A stretch of DNA of 53,601 bases from Hafnia alvei (GCF_900095695.1 NZ_FMIQ01000010.1:1-53601), one strand, 5' to 3'; shown: positions 36,485-47,286, numbered from the stretch's first letter. Translations and numbers: made by a program. The notes: generated from the sequence alone by a model not told the origin.

Positions 36485-36600
36485 GTATACCCGTCATACT
36501 TCGAGCCGCATGTGCGTTGGCTACGTTTGTTGACCCTAGCCATATTTCTAGGGACCCACAAACTTGCCGCCTTCCTGTAACTCGAATTATTTAGGGTATA
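36485..36600. repeat. ERIC (IRU)-type element inside the isc operon
   Basis: The ends are GTATACCCGTCATACTTCGAG and CTCGAATTATTTAGGGTATA, with GTGCGTTGGCTACG on the left and CTTGCCGCCTTCCTGTAA on the right, all ERIC consensus blocks. The middle (GACCCTAGCCATATTTCTAGGGACCC) differs from the usual ERIC core and forms its own CCCTAG / CTAGGG hairpin. It would be transcribed as a long hairpin between iscA and hscB. Confidence 0.85.
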
Positions 36601-36648
36601 TGAGGTATTCTGGGATACCTCATCCACAGACCAACATCAGAGCACGGC

Positions 36649-37167
36649 ATGGATTACTTCACATTATTCGGGCTGCCGGTTCGCTACCCAGTGGACGGCA
36701 GCCTTCTTGCTTCACGCTATCAGGAATTGCAGCGCCAATTCCATCCCGATCGCTATGCGTCTAAACCGGAACGCGAGCGTATGCAGGCTATTCAACAAGC
36801 TGCCACCATCAATGATGCCTACCAAACGTTAAAACACCCCCTTAAACGCGCAGAGTATATGCTGCTATTACAAGGGTTTGACTTAGGCAATGAACAGCAC
36901 ACCATGCGCGATACGTCGTTCCTGATGGAACAACTTGAACTGCGTGAAGAGCTGGATGGTATTGCGCGGCATGCCGATCCTGAAGAGGCGCTCATGGCCT
37001 TTTCTGCGCGGATCGCTAAAATGACCAAAACGCGCAGTGCGCAAATGCTTTCCGAGCTGGATCAACAGCAGTGGGAATCAGTCGCAGACACCGTGCGTAA
37101 GCTACGTTTTCTCGACAAGCTACAGCAGCAAGTGGAACAACTCGAAGAAAAACTGCTGGGCCTATAA
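36649..37167 (+). CDS. hscB: Fe-S assembly co-chaperone HscB
   Basis: 172 residues. The J-domain holds the HPD motif at residues 32-34 (FHPDRYASK). The C-terminal three-helix domain (about 90-172) binds IscU. It delivers IscU to HscA and stimulates its ATPase. It follows iscA across the ERIC element and precedes hscA by 80 bases. Confidence 0.97.
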   Translation: MDYFTLFGLPVRYPVDGSLLASRYQELQRQFHPDRYASKPERERMQAIQQAATINDAYQTLKHPLKRAEYMLLLQGFDLGNEQHTMRDTSFLMEQLELREELDGIARHADPEEALMAFSARIAKMTKTRSAQMLSELDQQQWESVADTVRKLRFLDKLQQQVEQLEEKLLGL

Positions 37168-37247
37168 CCGATTTTTGATTGCGTTGATTCAATGGATGTT
37201 TTCAAACAGAAATTGTTCTGACAAATCTTGTTTAACGGAAGCTCAAG

Positions 37248-39098
37248 ATGGCTTTATTGCAAATTAGTGAGCCGGGGCTGAGTGCTGCTCCGCATCAACG
37301 CCGTTTAGCGGCGGGTATCGATTTAGGTACGACCAATTCATTGGTGGCGACCGTGCGCAGCGGCCAAGCAGAAACTCTGGCCGATGCGCAGGGCCATCAT
37401 TTGCTGCCTTCTGTCGTTCATTATCTGAAAGATGACATTGTAGTTGGCTACGATGCTCGCCAACAGGCAGCGCAAGATCCGGTTAATACCATCAGCTCCG
37501 CTAAGCGACTCATGGGACGCTCTTTGGCTGATGTTCAGGCGCGTTATCCGCATATGCCGTATCAGTTTGAGGCGAGCGAAAATGGTTTGCCGATGATGAT
37601 CACGGAAGGGGGCTCGGTTAACCCTATTCAGGTGTCTGCCGAAATCTTAAAAGCGTTGGCTGAACGCGCCAAAGTGACCTTAGAAGGTGAGCTGGATGGC
37701 GTGGTCATTACCGTTCCTGCCTATTTTGATGACGCACAGCGTCAGGGAACCAAAGATGCTGCGCGTTTAGCCGGTCTGCACGTGTTGCGTTTGCTCAATG
37801 AGCCCACGGCGGCAGCGATTGCTTATGGTCTAGACTCCGGCCAAGAGGGCGTTATTGCGGTCTACGATTTGGGCGGCGGCACCTTCGATATTTCTATCTT
37901 GCGCCTAAGTCGTGGCGTATTTGAAGTGCTGGCAACCGGCGGCGATTCCGCGCTGGGTGGCGATGATTTCGATCACCTATTAGCCGATTTCCTGCGTGAA
38001 CAATCTGGCTATGCCGATCGCAGCGATGCGCGTATTCAGCGCCAGTTCCTTGACGTGGCGGTTGAGGCCAAGATCGCACTCAGCGATGCTGAAAAAGTCG
38101 ACGTTGAAGTTGCGGGTTGGAAAGGCAGCGTGACTCGTGAACAGTTTGATGAACTGATTGGCACGTTGGTAAAACGTACTTTACTGTCATGCCGCCGTGC
38201 GCTGAAAGATGCAGGCGTGACCGCTGATGAAGTGATTGAAGTGGTTATGGTTGGCGGTTCAACGCGCGTTCCGTTGGTTCGTGAGCTGGTCGGTGAGTTC
38301 TTTGGCCGTACGCCGTTGACCTCTATCGACCCTGACCGCGTGGTGGCGATTGGCGCAGCTATTCAGGCCGACATTCTGGTGGGTAATAAGCCCGACTCAG
38401 AAATGTTGCTGCTAGATGTTATTCCACTATCGCTTGGTCTAGAAACCATGGGTGGTTTGGTTGAGAAGGTGATCCCGCGTAATACCACTATACCAGTGGC
38501 ACGCGCGCAAGAATTTACCACCTTCAAAGATGGCCAAAATGCCATGATGATCCACGTGGTACAGGGCGAGCGCGAGCTGGTACAAGACAACCGTTCTCTG
38601 GCGCGTTTCACACTGCGTGGTATTCCGGCAATGCCTGCGGGTGGCGCACATATCCGTGTGACATTCCAAGTTGACGCCGATGGTCTGCTGAGCGTTACCG
38701 CGATGGAGAAATCCACCGGCGTTCAGTCGTCGATTCAGGTCAAGCCTTCATATGGTTTGAGCGATGACGAAATCATCACCATGATTAAAGACTCCATGGC
38801 TAATGCCAGTGGAGATATCAGCGCGCGTATGCTGGCAGAACAAAAAGTTGAAGCTGCACGCGTGCTTGAGAGTCTGACCGGTGCCTTGGCAGAGGATTCT
38901 GCGCTGTTAAGTGAGTCAGAGCTGAGCAACATTAAACAGGCTGTAACTGCATTAGAGCAGGCCGCTGCGGGTGATGTTGCCGGAGATATTGAAGCTGCGA
39001 TTAAAGTGCTTGATGCACAAACGCAAGAATTTGCTGCGCGCCGGATGGATGCATCTGTTCGCCGAGCGCTGGCTGGTCATTCTGTGGATGAGGTTTAA
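37248..39098 (+). CDS. hscA: Hsp70-type Fe-S assembly chaperone HscA
   Basis: 616 residues, as in E. coli. The nucleotide-binding domain shows [42 protein letters not shown] and [15 protein letters not shown]. The substrate-binding domain begins at about 390 ([14 protein letters not shown]). It uses ATP with HscB to drive cluster release from IscU. The stop is two bases before the fdx ATG. Confidence 0.98.
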   Translation: MALLQISEPGLSAAPHQRRLAAGIDLGTTNSLVATVRSGQAETLADAQGHHLLPSVVHYLKDDIVVGYDARQQAAQDPVNTISSAKRLMGRSLADVQARYPHMPYQFEASENGLPMMITEGGSVNPIQVSAEILKALAERAKVTLEGELDGVVITVPAYFDDAQRQGTKDAARLAGLHVLRLLNEPTAAAIAYGLDSGQEGVIAVYDLGGGTFDISILRLSRGVFEVLATGGDSALGGDDFDHLLADFLREQSGYADRSDARIQRQFLDVAVEAKIALSDAEKVDVEVAGWKGSVTREQFDELIGTLVKRTLLSCRRALKDAGVTADEVIEVVMVGGSTRVPLVRELVGEFFGRTPLTSIDPDRVVAIGAAIQADILVGNKPDSEMLLLDVIPLSLGLETMGGLVEKVIPRNTTIPVARAQEFTTFKDGQNAMMIHVVQGERELVQDNRSLARFTLRGIPAMPAGGAHIRVTFQVDADGLLSVTAMEKSTGVQSSIQVKPSYGLSDDEIITMIKDSMANASGDISARMLAEQKVEAARVLESLTGALAEDSALLSESELSNIKQAVTALEQAAAGDVAGDIEAAIKVLDAQTQEFAARRMDASVRRALAGHSVDEV

Positions 39099-39100
39099 AA

Positions 39101-39436
39101 ATGCCAAAAATCGTATTTCTTCCTAATCAGGAACACTGCCCTGAAGGCGCAGTTCTTGAAGCTCAGGAAGGCGAAACGATTCTCGACGTTGCTCTACGTA
39201 ACGGAATCGAAATTGAACATGCCTGCGAAAAGTCTTGCGCATGTACAACCTGCCACTGCATCGTCCGCGAAGGTTTTGACTCGCTGGATGAAAGCAGTGA
39301 GCTGGAAGACGACATGCTAGATAAAGCTTGGGGTTTAGAGCCGGAAAGCCGTCTGAGCTGCCAGGCAAAAGTGGCCGATCAGGATCTGGTTGTTGAGATC
39401 CCACGTTATACCGTTAACCACGCTCGCGAGCATTAA
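39101..39436 (+). CDS. fdx: [2Fe-2S] ferredoxin of the isc operon
   Basis: 111 residues. Adrenodoxin-type cluster ligands Cys42, Cys48, Cys51 (ACEKSCACTTCH) and Cys87 (LSCQAK) are in place. It supplies electrons for Fe-S assembly on IscU. It begins two bases after hscA, so expression is coupled. Confidence 0.98.
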   Translation: MPKIVFLPNQEHCPEGAVLEAQEGETILDVALRNGIEIEHACEKSCACTTCHCIVREGFDSLDESSELEDDMLDKAWGLEPESRLSCQAKVADQDLVVEIPRYTVNHAREH

Positions 39437-39469
39437 AAATAAGCGGTTACGCTTGTTTGGGAGAATATT

Positions 39470-39670
39470 ATGGGTCTGAAGTGGCAAGACAGCCGCGAGA
39501 TTGGCGAAGCGCTGTATGATGCGTTTCCGGATATCGATCCTAAAACCGTTCGCTTCACCGATATGCACCAATGGATTTGCGATTTAGAAGATTTCGACGA
39601 TGACCCTACAAAATCGAACGAAAAAATTCTGGAAGCTATCCTGCTAGTCTGGTTAGATGAAGCAGAGTAA
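39470..39670 (+). CDS. iscX: IscX (YfhJ), small acidic Fe-S assembly modulator
   Basis: 66 residues, strongly acidic, of the YfhJ family ([31 protein letters not shown]). It binds IscS and iron and tunes desulfurase activity. Last gene of the isc operon, followed by a hairpin. Confidence 0.97.
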   Translation: MGLKWQDSREIGEALYDAFPDIDPKTVRFTDMHQWICDLEDFDDDPTKSNEKILEAILLVWLDEAE

Positions 39671-39676
39671 AAAGTT

Positions 39677-39706
39677 AAAGGGCTACCTGTGAAGGTGGCC
39701 CTTTTA
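39677..39706 (+). terminator. Probable terminator of the isc operon
   Basis: AAAGGGCTACC TGTGA AGGTGGCCCTTTT: ten-base stem with one G-T pair and a short T-run, 7 bases after the iscX stop. Confidence 0.65.
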
Positions 39707-39866
39707 CTACAATCCAAATTACTCCAATCCAGATATTGATAGAACACGCTAATCGCAAATCAATTTCACTGAAAAACTAACGATTAATAATGATACCCGC
39801 GTTTATTCGAGCACCCACTCATCTACGTGTCGCTGCAAATTCGCTGGGTATATCAGGAGAAGATTT

Positions 39867-41165
39867 ATGTCGACCGAATTTATGCCCGTAAGCCTATCCC
39901 ATCAGCCAGCCGATGCACGCTGGGGCGAAAAAGCGTTGCTGAGTTCCGGCAGCGAAGGGATGGTTATTCATCTAAACGGTACTGGTGAGCTTGTTGCTGT
40001 ACAGCGCGCTGCGCGCAAGCTTGATGGACAAGGCATCAAACAGGTTCATCTAGCCGGTGAAGGTTGGGATTTGGAAAAATGCTGGGCTTTTTGGCAGGGT
40101 TATCGTGGGCCAAAAGGATCGCGTCAAGTGCAGTGGCCCGATCTGAGCGAATCCGATCGCGCTGAATTAGATCGTCGTTTGAAGATCGTCGACTGGGTGC
40201 GTGACACGATCAATGCGCCAGCCGAAGAGGTGGGGCCATCTCAGCTGGCACAGCGCGCGGTTGATCTGATGTGCAGCGTTGCCTGTGACAATGTCAGCTA
40301 CCGCATCACCAAAGGTGAAGATCTGCGCGAGCAAGGGTATATGGGGTTGCACACTGTCGGTCGCGGCTCGGAGCGTTCTCCTGTGCTGTTAGCTCTGGAT
40401 TACAACCCAACTGGAAACCCTGATGCGCCTGTTCTGGCCTGCTTGGTGGGTAAAGGCATCACCTTTGACTCCGGCGGTTACAGCATGAAGCAAAGCGCCT
40501 TCATGGACTCCATGAAATCAGACATGGGTGGCGCAGCTACGGTCACCGGAGCGCTGGCGCTGGCGGTTTCTCGTGGTTTGAATCAGCGTGTAAAACTTTA
40601 TCTTTGCTGCGCGGATAATCTGGTTAGCGGCAATGCGTTCAAGCTGGGCGACATTATTACCTATCGCAACGGTAAAACCGTTGAGATTATGAATACCGAT
40701 GCGGAAGGGCGTTTGGTCTTGGCTGATGGCCTGATTGATGCTTCTGAGCAGAATGCGGCGATGATCATTGACTGTGCAACCTTGACCGGCGCGGCTAAAA
40801 CGGCGCTAGGCAACGATTACCATGCCCTGTTTAGCTTTGATGACGCCTTGGCAGCCGACATGCTGCAAAGCGCTGAGCAAGAGAATGAAGCTTTCTGGCG
40901 CTTGCCGCTGGCAGAATTCCACCGCAGCCAGTTGCCATCCAACTTTGCCGAGCTCAATAATATTGCCGGTGCGGCATACGGCGCCGGCGCAAGTACCGCA
41001 GCGGCGTTCCTGTCTTATTTCGTTAAAGAATACCGTCAAGGCTGGCTGCATATTGACTGCTCTGCAACCTACCGTAAAAGCGCCGTCGATCAGTGGGCTG
41101 CGGGCGCAACAGGTTTAGGCGTGCGCGCGCTGGCTAATTTACTGCTGGAAAAAGCGAAAGCGTAA
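39867..41165 (+). CDS. pepB: Peptidase B, M17-family aminopeptidase
   Basis: 432 residues (E. coli PepB 427). The C-terminal catalytic domain carries the M17 metal and active-site motifs: [13 protein letters not shown] (Lys and Asp ligands), SDMGGAA and [14 protein letters not shown]. It releases N-terminal residues, especially from peptides beginning with acidic or Cys-Gly type residues, in the cytosol. The order iscX-pepB-sseB is the enterobacterial one. A 196-base gap separates it from iscX, so it probably has its own promoter. Confidence 0.96.
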   Translation: MSTEFMPVSLSHQPADARWGEKALLSSGSEGMVIHLNGTGELVAVQRAARKLDGQGIKQVHLAGEGWDLEKCWAFWQGYRGPKGSRQVQWPDLSESDRAELDRRLKIVDWVRDTINAPAEEVGPSQLAQRAVDLMCSVACDNVSYRITKGEDLREQGYMGLHTVGRGSERSPVLLALDYNPTGNPDAPVLACLVGKGITFDSGGYSMKQSAFMDSMKSDMGGAATVTGALALAVSRGLNQRVKLYLCCADNLVSGNAFKLGDIITYRNGKTVEIMNTDAEGRLVLADGLIDASEQNAAMIIDCATLTGAAKTALGNDYHALFSFDDALAADMLQSAEQENEAFWRLPLAEFHRSQLPSNFAELNNIAGAAYGAGASTAAAFLSYFVKEYRQGWLHIDCSATYRKSAVDQWAAGATGLGVRALANLLLEKAKA

Positions 41166-41177
41166 TTACGGACTACT

Positions 41178-41288
41178 GACCCCCACCCAGCCTCTCCCTT
41201 CTCAGGGGGAGGGGCCGTCCGAGCACAAATTTATATTGTGCATCCATTCTGTTCCCTCCCCCGCGAAGGGGAGGGTTAGGGTGGGGTC
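41178..41288. repeat. Paired inverted REP-like elements between pepB and sseB
   Basis: GACCCCCACCCAGCCTCTCCC on the left and GGGAGGGTTAGGGTGGGGTC on the right form a long imperfect inverted repeat about 110 bases across. Each arm also makes its own hairpin (for example CCCTCCCC / GGGGAGGG at 41254-41275). This resembles a bacterial interspersed mosaic element. Confidence 0.65.
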
Positions 41289-41314
41289 ATTACATATCGA
41301 TTTTGGAGCACCCG

Positions 41315-42151
41315 ATGAGTTCTCATCATCACGATCACCACCACGACACCCCAGAAGAGCAGCTCGAAAAAAGCTTGGAAAAGGCGGTAAAAGACCCCGC
41401 CTATCGCACACTGTTTTATCGCACGCTGCTGGATTCTACGGTTTATATTCTGGCCGAAAGCGGCGTTCAGGATAAAGGCGAGCTTATTATTGCCCCTAAC
41501 GGTGAGCTGAATGTACAGCATTGGGAAATGCAAGATGGGCTCTCGACGATCCCGTTTTTCTCTTCGTTGAAGATGTTACAGCAGGCAGTGGAAGACGAAG
41601 AACAACCGTTTATGGCGTTACCGGTTCGCGATCTGTTCGCGATAACCAAAGGCGCTCAGCTGTTTTTGAATCCAAAATGTGAATATGGCAAAGCTTTCTA
41701 CGCGCAGGAAGTTGCAATGCTGCTGCAAACGGGCGGTATGGCACAGCCGATGGAGCAGGTGGTTGATGGCGGAAGTAAAATTTTGCTTGGGCAGCCTGAA
41801 GCGTATCCGTCTGCCATGGTGGATGCGTTAACCACGCTGTTTACTCAACGCAAAATTGTACGCAATGCCTATTTAGCGATATTTCAGGATCAGGCGGTCG
41901 ATGAAAAACCTAATTTACTGATTGGGTTAGAAATTGATGGCACTGATGAAGAGATCGATTTGCTCATTCAGGAAACAGGCAGCTTGGCAAGCGAAACCGC
42001 GCCAGAAGATGAGCCGGTAGACCTTTGCCTTGTCACCGATGAAAAAGGGGATGCCGTGAGTCATTATCTGAAAACGCATACCCAGCCGTTTTATCAGCGG
42101 CGCTGGGGCAGCTGGCTACGCAATAGCATCCCTTCCAGCGGAACTGCCTAA
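41315..42151 (+). CDS. sseB: SseB, enhanced serine sensitivity protein B
   Basis: 278 residues from ATG 41315 (GGAG upstream); a TTG four codons earlier is possible. An SseB N-terminal domain (about 15-135) and C-terminal domain (about 145-255) are recognisable (FSSLKMLQQAVEDEEQPFMALPVRDLF, LLGQPEAYPSAMVDAL). Its molecular role is unclear; E. coli mutants or overproducers show altered serine sensitivity. The N-terminus MSSHHHDHHHD is an unusual histidine cluster not typical of the family. In E. coli sseA lies between sseB and yfhM; it is absent here. Confidence 0.88.
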   Translation: MSSHHHDHHHDTPEEQLEKSLEKAVKDPAYRTLFYRTLLDSTVYILAESGVQDKGELIIAPNGELNVQHWEMQDGLSTIPFFSSLKMLQQAVEDEEQPFMALPVRDLFAITKGAQLFLNPKCEYGKAFYAQEVAMLLQTGGMAQPMEQVVDGGSKILLGQPEAYPSAMVDALTTLFTQRKIVRNAYLAIFQDQAVDEKPNLLIGLEIDGTDEEIDLLIQETGSLASETAPEDEPVDLCLVTDEKGDAVSHYLKTHTQPFYQRRWGSWLRNSIPSSGTA

Positions 42152-42166
42152 TATTTCAATAACGTT

Positions 42167-42190
42167 GAGAGCCGCAAGGCTCTCTTTGCC
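42167..42190 (+). terminator. Probable terminator after sseB
   Basis: GAGAGCC GCAA GGCTCTC followed by TTTGCC. The stem is strong with a stable tetraloop but the T-run is short. Confidence 0.6.
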
Positions 42191-42276
42191 ATTTTAGGCC
42201 TAGCATAATCTGAATTAAGGTTTCGCCATTTCACTTTCATTGTTTGTCACGGATAATAGTGCTATTCGGATTAAAA

Positions 42277-45200
42277 ATGGAAAATGTTATGCGCCAAGGA
42301 TCACCTCAGTCAAAAAACTGCCGCTCTGTCCGCATGTTGCGTCGTAGTGTACTCGTGGCAGCACTTATTACTGCGCTTTCTGCCTGTGATAACAACGATG
42401 TGAAAACCACAACCACATCGGATCCCGCCGCTGTCGCCACGCAAAAGAAAGCGCTGAGTGACACAGATTTGGCGCAAATGGCGAAACAATCGCAGGGTAA
42501 AACGCTAACTTTACTCGATGCCTCTGAGCTACAGCTAGATGGTGCAGCCGCGCTTGTGCTCACCTTTTCCATTCCCTTAGATCCTAAACAAAAATTTGCC
42601 GATAGCGTCCACTTAGTGGACACCGAAAAAGGCAAAATCGACGGTGCATGGGAGCTTTCAGATAACCTGCGTGAACTGCGGTTGCGTCATCTAGAGCCCA
42701 AACGTAAATTGCTCCTCACGATTGATCCCACCTTGGTGGCGCTTAATGGCGCAACGCTAGGTAAAGAAACACAGCAAAAAATTGCTACCAAAGATATTCA
42801 GCCAAGCGTTGGATTTGCCAGCCGTGGTTCGTTATTGCCCGGTAAAGTTGCCGCCGGTTTACCGGTGATGGCGCTTAACGTAAACAGCGTAGACGTCAAT
42901 TTTTACCGCATTAAGCCTGCGTCTTTACCTGCGTTTTTATCCGAGTGGGGCTACGGCCAATCGGTAGAATCATGGCGGTCTGATGAACTGCTAAAAATGG
43001 CTGATTTGGTCTACAGCGGACGCTTTGATCTCAATCCTCAGCGCAATACACGTGAAAAGCTTCAGCTTCCGCTTAGCGACATAAAGCCTCTGCAAGAGAG
43101 CGGTGTTTATCTAGCCGTGATGCAGCAAGCGGGGCGTTACAGCTACAGTAATCCAGCCACTTTGTTAACGTTGAGCGACATCGGTGTTTCACTGCACAGC
43201 TATCATGAACGCATGGATGTTTTTACTCAGGCCTTAGCGGGCGGTGGCGCGATGTCTGATGTGGCATTGCAGGTGTTAGATGAAAAAGGGCGTGTGCTAA
43301 CAGAAGGTAAAACCGACGCGCAGGGGCACGCGCAGCTAAGCAAGTCGCCAAAAGCGAAACTGTTACTGGCTAACCAAAATGGGCAGACCAGTATTATCGA
43401 CCTGACGCAGCCTGCGCTCGATCTCAGTGAGTTTGATATTGGTGGCCCTGAAGGCTTCAGCAAGCAGCTGTTTGCTTTTGGCCCACGCGATCTTTATCGC
43501 CCGGGTGAAACGGTGATTGTGAATGCTCTGCTGCGCGATGCCGATGGACAGCCTTTGCCTGAACAGCCGATAAAAGTTGATGTGCTGCGTCCAGACGATA
43601 GCGTAGCGTCGAGCTTCGTTTGGAAGCCGGAGAATGGGTTATACCAATATCGCTATGCACTGCCTGAAAGTGCAGCGACGGGGAAATGGTCGCTGCGTTT
43701 CAATCTGGGCGACAACCAGCCGCGCTACTATGCGATTAACGTTGAAGACTTCATGCCTGAACGCATGGCTCTGGAAATAAAACCGGAAAGCGCATCTCCC
43801 ATTGAGATGCAGCAGAGCGCCAGTTTCAATGTGTCAGGACGCTATTTATATGGGGCTCCGGCGGCGATGAACCGCCTTCAAGGGCAGCTTTATTTGCGTC
43901 CGTTGCGTGAAGCGGTTACCGAATTGCCGGGTTACAGCTTTGGTTCGGCCACGGAAGAAAATCTAAAGCGCTCCTTAGATGAAGTTGATACCACGCTCGA
44001 TGAGCAGGGCATGGCAAGCATTGAAACGGAAAGTCAGTGGGCCGATGTTAAATCTCCTGTGCGTCTGATTTTCCAAGCGAGTCTATTAGAGTCTGGTGGT
44101 CGCCCGGTGACTCGACGTAGCGAACAGGATATTTGGCCAGCCAAACAGCTGTCAGCGATCCGTCCGCTTTTCGGCCAGCAAGATATTTATGATTACCAGA
44201 CCAATAGCTATCGTAAGCAGCCGATGGTTGATGAAAATAGCGACGCTGCCTTTGATGTGATCTATGCCGATCCACATGGGAAACGTCTCGCCAAACAGGG
44301 TCTGAAAGCCACGCTGATTCAAGAGCGTCGCGATTATTACTGGCAATGGTCTGAAGGGGCTGGCTGGCAGTCTCAATACGATCAAAAAGATCTGCCCGTC
44401 GGTGAGCAAACGCTAAATATCGCCGCTGACGGCAGTGCTAAAGTGAGTTTCCCCGTCGAATGGGGTTCTTACCGCCTTGAAGTGAAAGATCCAGCCAACG
44501 GCCTGATCAACAGCGTTCGATTCTGGGCTGGATATCGCTGGCAGGATAATACTGACGGTACGGGCGCAGTGCGCCCCGATCAAGTGAAGCTGAAGCTGGA
44601 TAAACCTAATTACCAGCCGGGTGAAAAGGTGAAAGTGACCATCAACGCGCCAACCGCCGGCAAGGGATACCTGATGCTGGAATCTGGCGAAGGGCCTTTA
44701 TGGTGGCAGGAAATTGATGTACCAGAAGCCGGTACCACGGTAGAGGTTCCGCTCAATCAAGAATGGCGTCGTCACGATCTCTATTTCAATGCGCTAGTGG
44801 TTCGCCCAGGAGAGAAAGATAAGCAGGTAACGCCAAAACGTGCGGTAGGCTTATTACATATTCCTCTCAATGAAGAAGCGCGTAAGCTGAATGTGACGCT
44901 GACAGCGCAAGACAAAATCAGACCAAACCAGACGGTGCCGGTTCAGGTCAACGTTGCTGGGGCCGGTGGCGAGAAACAAAAAGAAGTGACCGTTTTACTT
45001 TCCGCCGTGGACACCGGTGTTTTGAGTATTACTGATTTCAAAACGCCCGACCCGTACGACGCTTTCTTAGGTCGTAAACGCTACGGTGCGGATCAGTATG
45101 ACGTTTATGGACAGCTCATCGAAGGCTCTGGACGTTTAGCAACGCTGCGCTTTGGTGGCGATGGCGAAGATGAAGATGCGCTGTCACGCGGCGGCAAGAA

Positions 45201-47286
45201 ACCACCAACCGAAGTGAATATCGTCGCGCAGCAGCTGCAACGTATCACGCTGGATGAAAATGGCAACGGGACGATCCAGCTTCCAGTTCCAGATTTTAAC
45301 GGTGAGCTAAGGCTTATGGCTCAAGCGTGGAATGGGCAAAACTTTGGTAGCGCCGAACGTAAAATGACGGTCGCTGCGCCGATTATCGCAGAGCTACAAA
45401 CACCACGCTTCCTCGCGGGTGGCGATAGCAGCCAGCTGGCGCTGGATGTCACAAATCTGTCTGGGCATCCGCAAACGTTGGGAGTAGCACTGACCGCGTC
45501 TGGTCTTATCAGCCTGAGTGGCGACAATACTCAAACGGTTGAGCTCGAAAATGGGCAACGTAAGACTCTCACCATCCCAGTTAGTGCGAATAATGGATTT
45601 GGGGATGGCAACGTAGCCATTCGCATCGTCGGAATGCAGCTACCGGGCGAACAAGTCAGTGATTATGAACATAGCTGGAAAATAGGCGTGCGTCCGGCAT
45701 ACCCTGCTCAAACTCGCCATTTGGCGAGCATTATTAAACCTGGTGACAGCTGGCACGTAGATACTGAGCAACTTTCAGGTCTCGTTGCGCCAGAAGCATC
45801 ACTACTACTGACTAGCCGACCGCCGCTGAATATAGCGCGTTACGTACGTGCGCTGTACGCCTATCCGTACGGCTGTCTGGAACAAACCACCAGTGGCCTG
45901 TTCCCATCGCTGTATACCAATCAACAACAGTTGGTACAGCTAGGTATCAAAACCTCTACGGATGATGTTCGCCGACAGAATATTGAAACGGGAATTACCC
46001 GTTTGCTGGGTATGCAGCGCTATAACGGCAGTTTTGCGTTGTGGAGCAGTGATGGACCAGAAGAGTATTGGTTAACCGCATATGTTACCGATTTCTTGCA
46101 TCGTGCGCGTGAACGCGGTTTTGCCGTACAGGATGACGGGTTGAAACAGGCAGATGCCGCGCTGTTGCGCTATCTCCAAGATCGCAATCAAATAGACGTA
46201 AACAGCAGCGCACGTCCAGATGCGACGCGTTTTGCCGTGCAGGCCTATGCAGGACTCGTTTTGGCACAGCAGAAACAGGCACCGCTAGGTGCTTTGCGCC
46301 AGCTGTATGAGCGTCGTGCTCAGGCCGAGTCCGGTTTACCTCTGATCCAGCTAGGCATTGCGCTTAAGCTCATGGGTGATACACCGCGCAGCGAAGAAGT
46401 GCTCAAGCAAGGTCTGGCACTGCAGCGTTCGGCAACGAACTATTGGCTGGAAGACTACGGCAGCCCAGTGCGGGACGATGCGATGATTCTGGCGCTGATG
46501 GAAGAGTTTAACCTCGAGCCAACAACGCAGGAGCAACGCTTACTTTCGTTGTCGGATCGATTAACGACCACAGAATATCTTTCGACCCAAGAACAGAACG
46601 CGGTATTTATGGCAGGCAAAGGTTTTATTGGCCAGCCGGAAAGTGAATGGAAAGGAGTTATTTTATCGGCGAAGGGCGTTGATTTAGCCTATGGCGAACA
46701 GGCTCAGGTTAAAAACTATGATGAATCTTGGCTTACTAACGGCTTGGTGATTAATAACCAAGGTGAGTCAACGCTTTATCCTCGTTTTGACGTTGTAGGC
46801 TATCCAAGTAGCGCTCCGCAGCCAATGAGCAATATTCTCAATATCAAACGTGATTTCTTAGGATTAGATGGCAAACCGCTTGATTTGACGCAGCTGAAAA
46901 GTGGGCAGCTCATCTTGGTTCATCTGGATGTGTGGTCGTCAGAACACGTGCCGGATGCGCTGGTGGTTGATCTGCTGCCCGCAGGCGTTGAGCTTGAAAA
47001 TCAAAACCTGAATGATGCCAGCGCAAGCTTGGATGATGCGGCAACCGAGGTGACTTCGCTGCTCGATGCATCACGCCAGACTACGCTCAAACATCAAGAG
47101 TTCCGTGACGATCGCTATGTGGCGGCGGTGGATATTCAGTCTGGCCAGCATACGACTCTGTTGTATCTGGCAAGAGCGGTAACGCCGGGTAAATATCAAC
47201 TGCCTGCGCCGCAGGTTGAATCAATGTATATCCCGCAGTGGCGTGCCGTTGGGGAAACGCCTTCAACTGTGATTATCGGCCAGTGA
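42277..47286 (+). CDS. yfhM: Bacterial alpha-2-macroglobulin lipoprotein (YfhM)
   Basis: About 1,669 residues from ATG 42277; ATGs at 42289 and 42334 are also possible, and all keep the lipoprotein signal RRSVLVAALITALSAC (Cys after LSA). The thioester motif YGCLEQ is near residue 1200, so it should covalently trap proteases in the periplasm. MG-type beta domains (for example YRPGETVIVNALLRDADGQPLP), the bait region and the alpha-helical TED domain around the thioester are in the family order. E. coli YfhM is about 1,653 residues. It is followed by pbpC after 13 bases; this pairing of protease trap and wall-repair enzyme is conserved. Confidence 0.95.
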   Translation: MENVMRQGSPQSKNCRSVRMLRRSVLVAALITALSACDNNDVKTTTTSDPAAVATQKKALSDTDLAQMAKQSQGKTLTLLDASELQLDGAAALVLTFSIPLDPKQKFADSVHLVDTEKGKIDGAWELSDNLRELRLRHLEPKRKLLLTIDPTLVALNGATLGKETQQKIATKDIQPSVGFASRGSLLPGKVAAGLPVMALNVNSVDVNFYRIKPASLPAFLSEWGYGQSVESWRSDELLKMADLVYSGRFDLNPQRNTREKLQLPLSDIKPLQESGVYLAVMQQAGRYSYSNPATLLTLSDIGVSLHSYHERMDVFTQALAGGGAMSDVALQVLDEKGRVLTEGKTDAQGHAQLSKSPKAKLLLANQNGQTSIIDLTQPALDLSEFDIGGPEGFSKQLFAFGPRDLYRPGETVIVNALLRDADGQPLPEQPIKVDVLRPDDSVASSFVWKPENGLYQYRYALPESAATGKWSLRFNLGDNQPRYYAINVEDFMPERMALEIKPESASPIEMQQSASFNVSGRYLYGAPAAMNRLQGQLYLRPLREAVTELPGYSFGSATEENLKRSLDEVDTTLDEQGMASIETESQWADVKSPVRLIFQASLLESGGRPVTRRSEQDIWPAKQLSAIRPLFGQQDIYDYQTNSYRKQPMVDENSDAAFDVIYADPHGKRLAKQGLKATLIQERRDYYWQWSEGAGWQSQYDQKDLPVGEQTLNIAADGSAKVSFPVEWGSYRLEVKDPANGLINSVRFWAGYRWQDNTDGTGAVRPDQVKLKLDKPNYQPGEKVKVTINAPTAGKGYLMLESGEGPLWWQEIDVPEAGTTVEVPLNQEWRRHDLYFNALVVRPGEKDKQVTPKRAVGLLHIPLNEEARKLNVTLTAQDKIRPNQTVPVQVNVAGAGGEKQKEVTVLLSAVDTGVLSITDFKTPDPYDAFLGRKRYGADQYDVYGQLIEGSGRLATLRFGGDGEDEDALSRGGKKPPTEVNIVAQQLQRITLDENGNGTIQLPVPDFNGELRLMAQAWNGQNFGSAERKMTVAAPIIAELQTPRFLAGGDSSQLALDVTNLSGHPQTLGVALTASGLISLSGDNTQTVELENGQRKTLTIPVSANNGFGDGNVAIRIVGMQLPGEQVSDYEHSWKIGVRPAYPAQTRHLASIIKPGDSWHVDTEQLSGLVAPEASLLLTSRPPLNIARYVRALYAYPYGCLEQTTSGLFPSLYTNQQQLVQLGIKTSTDDVRRQNIETGITRLLGMQRYNGSFALWSSDGPEEYWLTAYVTDFLHRARERGFAVQDDGLKQADAALLRYLQDRNQIDVNSSARPDATRFAVQAYAGLVLAQQKQAPLGALRQLYERRAQAESGLPLIQLGIALKLMGDTPRSEEVLKQGLALQRSATNYWLEDYGSPVRDDAMILALMEEFNLEPTTQEQRLLSLSDRLTTTEYLSTQEQNAVFMAGKGFIGQPESEWKGVILSAKGVDLAYGEQAQVKNYDESWLTNGLVINNQGESTLYPRFDVVGYPSSAPQPMSNILNIKRDFLGLDGKPLDLTQLKSGQLILVHLDVWSSEHVPDALVVDLLPAGVELENQNLNDASASLDDAATEVTSLLDASRQTTLKHQEFRDDRYVAAVDIQSGQHTTLLYLARAVTPGKYQLPAPQVESMYIPQWRAVGETPSTVIIGQ

